Source: JAAYRQ01 sp035647815 (lineage in GTDB: Bacteria; Bacillota; Syntrophomonadia; Syntrophomonadales; Syntrophomonadaceae). Taken from it: a DNA stretch of 64,000 nt. Both the position numbers and the translations under genes were made by a program. Shown piece after piece: positions 50,818-59,177 of this stretch. The notes below the pieces were generated by a model, which saw nothing but the letters and a program-made list of their open reading frames with translations, was not told the DNA's origin and made no database searches. The stretch spans positions 1-64,000 of the forward strand of contig DASRMR010000047.1 of the NCBI GenBank assembly GCA_035647815.1, given 5' to 3'. Every line of letters begins with the position of its first letter. Positions within the stretch are counted from its first letter, which is position 1.

Positions 50818-51456
50818 TTATTTGTTAAAAGATAGATTAAAACTTAGTACTTCTAGATATACTGATAAATCAATATTCCTCAGAACGATTTCATCTGGTA
50901 CTTGTATTACCCGGGGAGAAAAATTAAGTATAGATTTGACGCCAGCTGCAATTAGTTTATCAGTTACAGCTTGTGCTGCTATGCTGGGAACCGTAATAAT
51001 CCCTACATTAATTTCTTTTTCCTTTACCCTTTCATCTAGTACCTCAAATGGCTCTACTTCGATACCGCCTAGTTTATCACCAATTATTTTTTCATTTACA
51101 TCTAATAATGCTGCTACATTAAATCCACGTTCTTCGAAACCTTGGTACAATGCTAATGCAGAGCCTAATTTTCCAGCCCCGACTATCACAATATTCCAGC
51201 GACGATCTAACCCTAGTATTTTCATTAAATGACCATACAACTCTTCAACATTATAACCTACACCACGAGTTCCGAATTCACCAAAATAAGCTAAGTCTTT
51301 CCTAACTTGGGCGGAACTGACTCCCACCCCTTCTGCTATATCTCCTGATGAGACAGTATCGGTACCTTCACCAGTTAATTGATTTAAATATCTTGAATAA
51401 ACTGAAATACGCATAACTGTTGCTTCTGGTATTTTAAAGATTTTCAATCTCTCCAC
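50818..51456 (-). CDS. rex: Redox-sensing transcriptional repressor Rex
   Basis: Rex binds DNA when the NADH/NAD ratio is low and is released by NADH, controlling fermentation and respiration genes. The 212 residues have an N-terminal winged helix (about 15-80: VSSGDIAEGVGVSSAQVRKD, LAYFGEFGTRGVGYNV) and a Rossmann NAD domain with IVIVGAGKLGSALALYQGF (about 89-107). The C-terminal helix supports dimer domain swapping. It is a single-gene unit. I looked for but do not claim a Rex operator. Confidence 0.96.
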   Translation of the reverse strand: MERLKIFKIPEATVMRISVYSRYLNQLTGEGTDTVSSGDIAEGVGVSSAQVRKDLAYFGEFGTRGVGYNVEELYGHLMKILGLDRRWNIVIVGAGKLGSALALYQGFEERGFNVAALLDVNEKIIGDKLGGIEVEPFEVLDERVKEKEINVGIITVPSIAAQAVTDKLIAAGVKSILNFSPRVIQVPDEIVLRNIDLSVYLEVLSFNLSFNK

Positions 51457-51548
51457 CCCTTTATAGAGTATTAACTTTATTCTATTTTACCACTATGTGA
51501 AATAAATCGCGATGTTTTTTTGTGAAATTTTCTTCAATTAGAGCATTT

Positions 51549-52538
51549 TTACACAATCTTTCCAATTAATTCATAAGCTAAAATAGCGACTATAGCTGAT
51601 AAGGGAATAGTAATAACCCATGCCACCACAATTTGGCGCGCAATATTCCACCTAACTCCTCTTACCCTCTTAGCCGCACCTACACCCATAATCGAAGAAG
51701 ATACTACATGAGTTGTACTAACTGGTGCACCTAATAAAGTTGCAGTATATATAGTTAAAGAAGCATTAAAATCTGCTGCAAAACCATTGATTGGTTCTAT
51801 CCTAAATATTTTCCCCCCCATAGTCTGGATTATTCTCCAGCCACCAGTAGCTGTTCCAAGAGCCATTGCTAAGGCACAAGCAATTTTTACCCATAAGGGC
51901 ACTTCAAAAGAAGTTAAAAAACCAGCACTTAGTAACACCATAGTTATTATGCCCATTGATTTTTGAGCATCATTAGAGCCATGTGCAAAAGAAGCCATCG
52001 CAGCTGACACAACTTGCAATTTACGAAACTTGTTATTAGTTTGAGCTGGTGAGGATTTTCTAAACATCCAGAATAATAATGTCATAACTAAACTACCAGT
52101 TATAAAACCAATAATGGGTGCAAGGATTAGTCCAGTAAAAATCTTTAAAAAGCCTATCCAGTTTACAGCATAAAAACCAAAAGCCGCAATAGCCCCCCCT
52201 ATTAGTCCACCTATTAAAGCATGTGAGGAACTACTCGGTATACCTAAATACCAGGTAAAGAGATTCCAGAAGATTGCCGCAAGAATTGCTGCAACAAGCA
52301 TTACTGGTGTTATGAATTCCGGTAATACAATATTTTTACCGATAGTGGCAGCAACTGCAGTACCGCTAAGGGCACCTATGAAGTTCAAAATAGCGGCTAA
52401 CATTATAGCATTGCGTGGTGATAGTGCTTTAGTAGAAATGGATGTAGCAATAGCATTAGCTGTATCGTGAAACCCATTAATAAAATCAAAACAAAGGGCT
52501 AAAAATATAATAATTACTAATAATGGAATACTAAACAT
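51549..52538 (-). CDS. pit: Low-affinity inorganic phosphate transporter (PiT family)
   Basis: PiT imports metal-phosphate with protons. The 329 residues have about nine helices and two copies of the family signature: FDFINGFHDTANAIATSIST (about 18-37) and MASFAHGSNDAQKSMGIITM (about 185-204). It is encoded after, and overlaps by 8 nt, a DUF47 (PhoU-like) gene, the usual regulatory pair. Confidence 0.95.
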   Translation of the reverse strand: MFSIPLLVIIIFLALCFDFINGFHDTANAIATSISTKALSPRNAIMLAAILNFIGALSGTAVAATIGKNIVLPEFITPVMLVAAILAAIFWNLFTWYLGIPSSSSHALIGGLIGGAIAAFGFYAVNWIGFLKIFTGLILAPIIGFITGSLVMTLLFWMFRKSSPAQTNNKFRKLQVVSAAMASFAHGSNDAQKSMGIITMVLLSAGFLTSFEVPLWVKIACALAMALGTATGGWRIIQTMGGKIFRIEPINGFAADFNASLTIYTATLLGAPVSTTHVVSSSIMGVGAAKRVRGVRWNIARQIVVAWVITIPLSAIVAILAYELIGKIV

Positions 52539-53169
52539 ATTTTACCGCAATTCCCTTGAGGAGATTGCTAACATTTTCACAATAATCAATAGTTGTTTCT
52601 AGATGTTCATAAATTTCCTTCCACTTAATAATATTTATCACGTTTTCAGTATTTTCAAAAAGAAGAGCCATGCCTGCTCTGTATAAATTATCTCCTTCGT
52701 TTTCAAAATCCCTTATTATATTGCAAGATCTAATGATTTCTGTATTTTGGGTTCTGACATTGGGCAATTTATGAACTGCTATCTTTATTTCTTTGCAAGC
52801 TTCTTCTAAAACACTAACTAATTGAAAAATATGCGGGTCATCAGTTTGGCCTGCCTTATAAATAAAGATTTTTTCCATCGTTCCTTTAGTATGATCTAAA
52901 ACATTATTTATTTCCCTGCTCAATAGAAGAATATCTTCTCTATCAAAAGGGGTTACAAAAGAACTGTTAATCTGTTCCATAACGGTCGCTAGTATCTGGT
53001 CACCTTTTTCCTCAATTTCGAGCAACTTATTTAAATAGTCATTAGGTTCAGTTTGGTGTTCAAAATATGATTTTAAAACTCCTGCACCTTCACAAGAGGC
53101 TTGTGCTAAATCATTAAAAAAAGCAAAAAACCTATCATCTCTAGGTTTTAGCCCTAATCTAGTAAGCAC
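52531..53169 (-). CDS. DUF47 PhoU-like phosphate transport regulator
   Basis: A 212-residue all-helical protein that resembles PhoU and pairs with PiT transporters; it probably gates PiT in response to phosphate. Conserved parts are LLEIEEKGDQILATVMEQIN, SSFVTPFDREDILLLSREIN and IIRDFENEGDNLYRAGMALL, where acidic residues bind metals. It is the first gene of a two-gene operon with pit. Confidence 0.93.
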   Translation of the reverse strand: MLTRLGLKPRDDRFFAFFNDLAQASCEGAGVLKSYFEHQTEPNDYLNKLLEIEEKGDQILATVMEQINSSFVTPFDREDILLLSREINNVLDHTKGTMEKIFIYKAGQTDDPHIFQLVSVLEEACKEIKIAVHKLPNVRTQNTEIIRSCNIIRDFENEGDNLYRAGMALLFENTENVINIIKWKEIYEHLETTIDYCENVSNLLKGIAVKYV

Positions 53170-53266
53170 TATGATACCTCCCCAACTTTTATAATCTTTT
53201 CTATTGTTTCATGTTGATTATAGCAAATATTAAGTTTTTCCATGTTAACAATTTGTTAATAAAAGC

Positions 53267-54442
53267 TTAAGTGCTAGTAAATATCCTGCGAGCCTTATCT
53301 AAAACATAAAATGATCCACCTATTAGGAGATATTCTTCCGAGTTTAAAGCATTTAAAGCAAAATCTACCGCTTCATCTATATCTTCAATAGCTATTACTA
53401 GTTTTTCCGGATATAAATCTTGCCACATTGATTTAAGTCTTATCCACTCTTGACCACGCCTACCTTCTGGTCTAGTAATAATACATCTACTAGTATCTTC
53501 CCCTAAATACTTTAATACACCATATCCATCTTTATCGTCAACCATTCCACATAATAGAACTTTTTGTTGATTAGGCAATAAACGGTTTAAGGATTTACTT
53601 AAGGCCTTAGCAGCATGAACATTATGTGCTACATCAACAATAACTAATGGGTTTTCGCTTACTAGCTCTAAACGACCGGGCATTTTCAATCGACCTAATC
53701 CCGCTATAATCTGTGCAAATGTAATGTTATATCCTTTTTTTCCGAGCACTTCAATCACAGTTAAAGCAGTAGTTATGTTTTCTAATTGATAAGACCCAAC
53801 TAACGAGAAAAATACATTCTCTAACAGCTTTTCAGACATCTTTATATCAACATCATAACCTGATAAACCTTTGCTATTTGCCTTTAGTATCTTAACTGTA
53901 GAAGCTAGAAATAATGGTGCATTTTCTGTTATAGCCTTTTTATCAATAACCTTAAATGCTTCAAAATCTACCTCACCTACTATGACTGGTACCCCTGGCT
54001 TAATAATTCCGGCTTTATTATAGGCTACCTCAGTGATAGAATTGCCTAAGAATTCTACATGATCTAAATCAACACTCGTAATAACAGTTGCTTCGGGAAT
54101 AATCACATTTGTGGAGTCATATAACCCGCCCATCCCCACCTCTATTATAGCTATGTCAACATCGCTATCTTTAAACCATTGGAGAGCAATAGCAGTCAAC
54201 AGCTCGAATTCTGTAGGTCTAACCGAACCTTCAGGAAATATATTATTAATTATTTCTTCTATTTTATCTATATATGTTTTTAAGCTTTTAGAACTTATCA
54301 GCTGTCCATCGACTAAAAACCGTTCTAGATAAGAATGAATATGGGGAGATGTAAATCTCCCCACTTTATATCCTGCCATTCTTAGTATTTCAGCAATTAT
54401 ATGGGAAGTCGAACCTTTACCATTAGTTCCACCTACATGCAC
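53267..54442 (-). CDS. folC: Folylpolyglutamate / dihydrofolate synthase
   Basis: FolC adds glutamate to folates so they stay in the cell. The ATP loop GTNGKGST lies at residue 5-12 if translation begins at the GTG at 54442; DLDHVEFLGNSITEVAYNKA, GRLELVSENPLVIVDVAHN and a Mur-ligase C-terminal domain follow. The family normally has about 40 residues before the ATP loop. Upstream in frame the DNA encodes exactly such a segment (LSSLGTKPGLGRIEKLLTAI, then GNPEHSLKF), but back to the in-frame TAA near the valS end there is no ATG, GTG or TTG. The true start is thus unclear. It follows valS closely. Confidence 0.9.
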   Translation of the reverse strand: MHVGGTNGKGSTSHIIAEILRMAGYKVGRFTSPHIHSYLERFLVDGQLISSKSLKTYIDKIEEIINNIFPEGSVRPTEFELLTAIALQWFKDSDVDIAIIEVGMGGLYDSTNVIIPEATVITSVDLDHVEFLGNSITEVAYNKAGIIKPGVPVIVGEVDFEAFKVIDKKAITENAPLFLASTVKILKANSKGLSGYDVDIKMSEKLLENVFFSLVGSYQLENITTALTVIEVLGKKGYNITFAQIIAGLGRLKMPGRLELVSENPLVIVDVAHNVHAAKALSKSLNRLLPNQQKVLLCGMVDDKDGYGVLKYLGEDTSRCIITRPEGRRGQEWIRLKSMWQDLYPEKLVIAIEDIDEAVDFALNALNSEEYLLIGGSFYVLDKARRIFTST

Positions 54443-54549
54443 AAATTTAAGACTATGTTCAGGATTACCTATAGCAGTTAATAGTTTTTCAATTCTTCCT
54501 AATCCCGGTTTAGTTCCTAAAGAGCTTAGTCTATATAAATGTTCTGCGA

Positions 54550-57201
54550 TTAATCTTTCAAAATCTGTAGCCGTTTTTCTATACCCTCTTTCTTAAGTCT
54601 AGCTTCTTCTGCTTTACCTTTTTCCTTAGCTATTACTTCTTGTGGTGCCTTAGAGATAAAATTAGTGTTATTTAACTTTCCTATAGATTTTTTTAGTTCA
54701 TCATCTGCTTTTTTCATATCTTTTTCCAGACGATTAATCTCTTTATTTATATCTATAACCCCTTCTAAAGGTACATAAATCTCTACTAATGAAGTAAGGG
54801 CTGAAACGGCTTGTTTAGGCTTTTCTTCTAATTCTTTTACTATGTTTAACTTAGATACATTAGAAATTGATTCTATATATGCGCTGTTTTGCGTAAATAC
54901 TTCTAATTTAGCAATATCTTGCATAACTATTATTGCTTCAATTTTAGCACCTGGATTTATGTTAAACTCAGCCCGTATATTCCTTACCGCCCTTATAACT
55001 TGCATAATATTTTGCATATCATCTACAGCCTGATTATCTATTTCATTTTCTGCTACAGTTGGCCACTTATCCAACATTATAGTTGCAGTAGATTCGGGAA
55101 GGTATTGATATATTTCCTCCGTAATAAACGGCATGAACGGATGTAAAATCCGCAGAATATCTTTTAAAACACCGTTTATCACATTTTGTGCTACTAGTCT
55201 TTCTCTTTGATTATCCTTGTCATACAATCTCGGTTTAGCTAACTCAATATACCAATCACAAAACTCATCCCATATAAACTCATAAAGTTTCTTCCCGGCT
55301 TCACCAGAATCATATTGTTCTAAAAGGTTAGTTACATTTCCGATAGTTTCATTTAACCGTGAAATAATCCACCGATCAGCTAAAGTCAACTCATCTGGAG
55401 ATATTTCTATCTTTTCATATTCATCCATATTCATTAAAACAAAACGGGAAGCATTCCAGATCTTATTAGCAAAATTACGAGTATTTTCAACCTTATCCCA
55501 ATGGAAACGAATATCATTTCCAGGTGTAACACCTGTAATAAGAGAAAATCTTAATGTATCAGCACCATATTTTTCAATAACTTCTATCGGATCAATACCA
55601 TTATCTAATGATTTACTCATTTTACGACCTTCGGCATCTAGAATAAGCCCATGAATATTCACTTCAGGAAATGGTATTTTACCCGTATGTTCGATACCGG
55701 AAAAAATCATTCTAGCTACCCAGAAGAATATTATATCTCGACCCGTTACTAAAACATTCGTAGGATAAAAATATTCTAATTCCTTATTATCTTCTGGCCA
55801 ACCTAAAGTAGAGAAAGGCCATAAAGCGCTAGAAAACCAAGTATCTAAAACATCTTCATCTTGCCTCAAATTATGAGAATCACATTTATTACAAGATTCG
55901 GGATCAGTTTTGCTACAAATTACTTCTCCGCAATCGTCACAATACCATACTGGAATGCGGTGTCCCCACCATAATTGTCTAGATATACACCAATCGCGAA
56001 TGTTTTCCATCCAGTTAATATATACCTTAGTAAATCTCTCCGGAATAAACTTTATTTCCCCATCGACTACCTTCTCAATAGCAGGCTTAGCTAATGGTTG
56101 CATTTTTACAAACCATTGTTTTGATATCATCGGTTCAATGAATGTATTACAACGTTGACAATGTCCTACTGTATGTTGATGTTCTTCTATGTTTAAAAGA
56201 AAACCTTGTTTTTCAAGTTCTTCTACTATTTTAACCCGACATTCTTGAGATTTCAGACCTTCATAAATCCCAGCATTTTCATTCATTATCGCGTGGCTAT
56301 CCATAATTAAAATCTGCTCTAAACCGTGTCTTAACCCCATGTCAAAATCGTTAGTATCATGTGCAGGAGTAACTTTTACTGCACCAGTACCAAATTCCTG
56401 GTCAATATATTCATCAGTGAAAATTGGTATAAGTCTATTTTGCAGTGGTAAAACCACATTTTTACCGACTAAATCCCTGTATCTCTCATCATCTGGATGT
56501 ACTGCAACCCCTGCATCCCCGAGCATAGTTTCCGGTCTAGTAGTAGCTACAACTATATATTCATCCGAGTTTTCTAGTGGATACTTTATGTTCCATAAAG
56601 ATCCATCACTATCTTCATGCTCAACTTCAATATCTGAAATAGCTGTATTACATCTTGGACACCAATTAGTTATGTAATCTCCTTGGTAAATTAAATCTTT
56701 TTCATAAAGATTCACAAATGCTTCCCTAACTGCTATAGAACAACCTTCATCCATAGTAAACCTTTCACGACTCCAGTCACACGAAGATCCTAAAAGGCTT
56801 AATTGATTAGTAATACGATTTCCATAAAGATGTTTCCATTCCCATACTTTTTCTATAAAACCTGCACGACCCAAATCATGTTTGGTCAGACCTTCTTGAG
56901 CTAAAGACTCCTCTACCCTAGCTTGGGTGGCAATACCGGCATGATCTGTTCCAGGTAACCACAAAGCATTGTAACCTTGCATTCTTCTCCATCTAGTTAA
57001 TATGTCTTGTAAAGTATTATCTAAAGCATGTCCTAAATGCAAAGAGCCAGTAATATTAGGAGGAGGCATCACTATAGAAAAAGGCTTTTTGGTATAATCG
57101 TCACTCGGAGCAAAATAACCGTTACTATTCCAATGTTCGTACCATTTACCTTCTACAGTTTGTGGCTCGTAGACACTAGGTAAATTCTTAATATCTGACA
57201 T
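54550..57201 (-). CDS. valS: Valyl-tRNA synthetase
   Basis: ValS charges tRNA-Val. The 883 residues show class I signatures HLGH (55-58) and KMSKS (527-531), the editing domain (about 190-340: VVATTRPETMLGDAGVAVHP), paired cysteines for zinc (CPRC near 180, CQRC, CDDC, CNKC) and a C-terminal coiled coil (about 815-883: INKEINRLEKDMKKADDELK). It heads valS-folC, as in other Firmicutes. I found no T-box in the 57202-57476 upstream stretch (275 nt), although many Firmicute valS genes have one; that stretch is AT-rich and holds nothing I can name. Confidence 0.97.
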   Translation of the reverse strand: MSDIKNLPSVYEPQTVEGKWYEHWNSNGYFAPSDDYTKKPFSIVMPPPNITGSLHLGHALDNTLQDILTRWRRMQGYNALWLPGTDHAGIATQARVEESLAQEGLTKHDLGRAGFIEKVWEWKHLYGNRITNQLSLLGSSCDWSRERFTMDEGCSIAVREAFVNLYEKDLIYQGDYITNWCPRCNTAISDIEVEHEDSDGSLWNIKYPLENSDEYIVVATTRPETMLGDAGVAVHPDDERYRDLVGKNVVLPLQNRLIPIFTDEYIDQEFGTGAVKVTPAHDTNDFDMGLRHGLEQILIMDSHAIMNENAGIYEGLKSQECRVKIVEELEKQGFLLNIEEHQHTVGHCQRCNTFIEPMISKQWFVKMQPLAKPAIEKVVDGEIKFIPERFTKVYINWMENIRDWCISRQLWWGHRIPVWYCDDCGEVICSKTDPESCNKCDSHNLRQDEDVLDTWFSSALWPFSTLGWPEDNKELEYFYPTNVLVTGRDIIFFWVARMIFSGIEHTGKIPFPEVNIHGLILDAEGRKMSKSLDNGIDPIEVIEKYGADTLRFSLITGVTPGNDIRFHWDKVENTRNFANKIWNASRFVLMNMDEYEKIEISPDELTLADRWIISRLNETIGNVTNLLEQYDSGEAGKKLYEFIWDEFCDWYIELAKPRLYDKDNQRERLVAQNVINGVLKDILRILHPFMPFITEEIYQYLPESTATIMLDKWPTVAENEIDNQAVDDMQNIMQVIRAVRNIRAEFNINPGAKIEAIIVMQDIAKLEVFTQNSAYIESISNVSKLNIVKELEEKPKQAVSALTSLVEIYVPLEGVIDINKEINRLEKDMKKADDELKKSIGKLNNTNFISKAPQEVIAKEKGKAEEARLKKEGIEKRLQILKD

Positions 57202-57476
57202 CTACTGAAAGACCTCCTCTAAATTAATTAACTACCTCAATTATATTATATATCTAATCATCTTTTACCTTCTAGACTATACATGTACTATCTACTATTA
57301 TAGCCAAATTAATTGTTTTCCCTAAATACTATTCTTCCATAAAGTGTCATTAGGTAAAAACACCTCAACTCAATCTTATATATTCTAATACATTATGTTA
57401 ATAAATATAAGGCACAGTCCTATAATTATTGCTAAAAAACATTATAAAAAGTTTGCTTTTCTTAATTAATTTATTT

Positions 57477-58472
57477 CTATAGGGCTAAATACCAAGTAGC
57501 AATAGAGAAATAAATTAATACACCTGTAATATCTGCAAATGAGGTCACAAGTGGTCCACTTGCAGTAGCAGGATCAACATTTATTTTACTAAATAGAAAA
57601 GGAAGTGACATACCTATTAAACTACCTACAATGACAATTAATAACATAGTTGCCGATACAATAACTGCGATATCCATTCCACCACGAAAAAATCCAATCC
57701 CAGATACTGCTAATGCCATAGTTGCACCTAATAATACAGCTACACCAATTTCTTTAGCAAATAAATAAGACCAGTCTTTAGGTTTAACATCGCCTACCGC
57801 CATCGACCTAATCATCAAAGTTGCTGATTGTGAACCTGCATTACCACCACTGTCAATCAGAAGCGGCAAGAAAAAAACTAGAGCAATAGAGGCAGCAATA
57901 GTCTCTTCGAAGAAAGCTATACCTGCACCAGAAAATATGTTCATGAAAACTAAGATTATCAGCCAACCAATTCTTTTACTAAACATAGAAAATATACCAG
58001 CATCTTTTACATTTACAGATAAATCAGCAACAGTTGCCATCTTGTGAAAGTCTTCAGTAGCTTCAGCCTGCATTACATCGATAACATCTTCAGCATGTAT
58101 AATGCCTACCATTTCTCCTATCTCATTAACTACTGGTAAAGCTACAACATCATAATCTTGCATCACTTTAGCTACTTCTTCCTGATCCATATCTACTGGT
58201 ACTGAAATTACTTCACTCTTCATAATATCAGCCACATTTTGATCGACATCAGCTGTAATTAGTTCTCGCAGGGAAAGCACCCCAGTTAAACGTTGGTCTT
58301 CATCAGCTACATACAAATAATGAATTCCCCTCATATCTTTTCCTTGCTGACGAATAAGTCGAATAGCTTCATTTACTACTTGCGTGGTAAATATTACTAA
58401 GTAATTACTTTTATAAATAGCTCCAGCTGATTCTTTTTTATATTTTAAGTTCTTTGCTACATTTCCGTTCAT
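57477..58472 (-). CDS. MgtE-type magnesium transporter lacking the N domain
   Basis: MgtE channels pass Mg2+ when internal magnesium is low. The usual protein is about 450 residues: N domain, two CBS domains, five membrane helices. Here 331 residues begin directly at the first CBS part (NLKYKKESAGAIYKSNYLVI, CBS pair at about 20-140, with HAEDVIDVMQAEATEDF as plug region), then helices with the selectivity segment LLIDSGGNAGSQSATLMIRS and VDPATASGPLVTSFADITGV. The MgtE_N domain is absent; upstream is a terminator, so this is not a window effect. Gating by Mg2+ may therefore differ, as CBS alone must sense it. Confidence 0.9.
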   Translation of the reverse strand: MNGNVAKNLKYKKESAGAIYKSNYLVIFTTQVVNEAIRLIRQQGKDMRGIHYLYVADEDQRLTGVLSLRELITADVDQNVADIMKSEVISVPVDMDQEEVAKVMQDYDVVALPVVNEIGEMVGIIHAEDVIDVMQAEATEDFHKMATVADLSVNVKDAGIFSMFSKRIGWLIILVFMNIFSGAGIAFFEETIAASIALVFFLPLLIDSGGNAGSQSATLMIRSMAVGDVKPKDWSYLFAKEIGVAVLLGATMALAVSGIGFFRGGMDIAVIVSATMLLIVIVGSLIGMSLPFLFSKINVDPATASGPLVTSFADITGVLIYFSIATWYLAL

Positions 58473-58512
58473 TTTTAATTCCTCCTACATATGACCTACT
58501 CCATCGAGCAAA

Positions 58513-58540
58513 AAAAGAGAAAGCAGCTGCTTTCTCTTTT
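58513..58540. terminator. Terminator between engB and mgtE
   Basis: A perfect 28-bp palindrome, AAAAGAGAAAGCAG with CTGCTTTCTCTTTT, then T-rich DNA. It serves leftward engB transcripts. Confidence 0.85.
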
Positions 58541-58560
58541 TTTATTTATTCGATTGATAG

Positions 58561-59151
58561 TTACTCAACTACTATTTCTTCTAATGCTTTATGTATCTCT
58601 CCTACCCCTTCACCAGTTTCAGCAGAAAAAAGTATTGGAGAAGTTCCAGGCTCCATATGGAGCCCTTTTCTTGCAACAGCTAAATGCTTATTTTTTGCTC
58701 CACGAGAAATCTTATCTACTTTAGTAGCAACTACTAAAATAGGTAATTCTATATTCATTAACCAATCTTTCATTAAAACATCACTATCTGTAGGAGAATG
58801 CCTTATGTCAATTAATTGAATAACCCCTTTTAATTGTTCCCGTTCACTTAGATAAGTTTCTATCATAGTAGCCCATTTTCTTTTCTCCATTTTAGATACT
58901 TTAGCATAACCATACCCAGGTAAATCTACAAAATACCACTGATCATTAATCAAATAATAATTAATAGTTCTCGTTTTTCCTGGTGTAGAACTTGATTTAG
59001 CTAGGTTTTTACGGTTTAAAACCTTATTAATTAAAGATGATTTACCGACATTTGAGCGACCAACTAAAGCTATCTCAGGTAAATTACCTTCCGGTAGTTG
59101 GTCAAAATTTACAAACGAAGCGATAAATTCTGCTTTTTTAATGACTATCAA
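58561..59151 (-). CDS. engB: EngB/YsxC ribosome-assembly GTPase
   Basis: A GTPase needed for 50S assembly. The 196-residue protein has G1 GRSNVGKSS (31-39), DLPGYGYAKVS (G3), VATKVDKISRG (G4) and SAETGEGV (G5). It follows lon by 26 nt, as in Bacillus (lonA-ysxC). Confidence 0.96.
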   Translation of the reverse strand: MIVIKKAEFIASFVNFDQLPEGNLPEIALVGRSNVGKSSLINKVLNRKNLAKSSSTPGKTRTINYYLINDQWYFVDLPGYGYAKVSKMEKRKWATMIETYLSEREQLKGVIQLIDIRHSPTDSDVLMKDWLMNIELPILVVATKVDKISRGAKNKHLAVARKGLHMEPGTSPILFSAETGEGVGEIHKALEEIVVE

Positions 59152-59177
59152 TAGTTAACCTCCCAAAGCAAGCATAT

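Noticed and set aside
57202..57476. T-box or other riboswitch before valS
   Set aside because: No AGGGTGG-type motif and no terminator-antiterminator pair found in either reading; AT-rich only.
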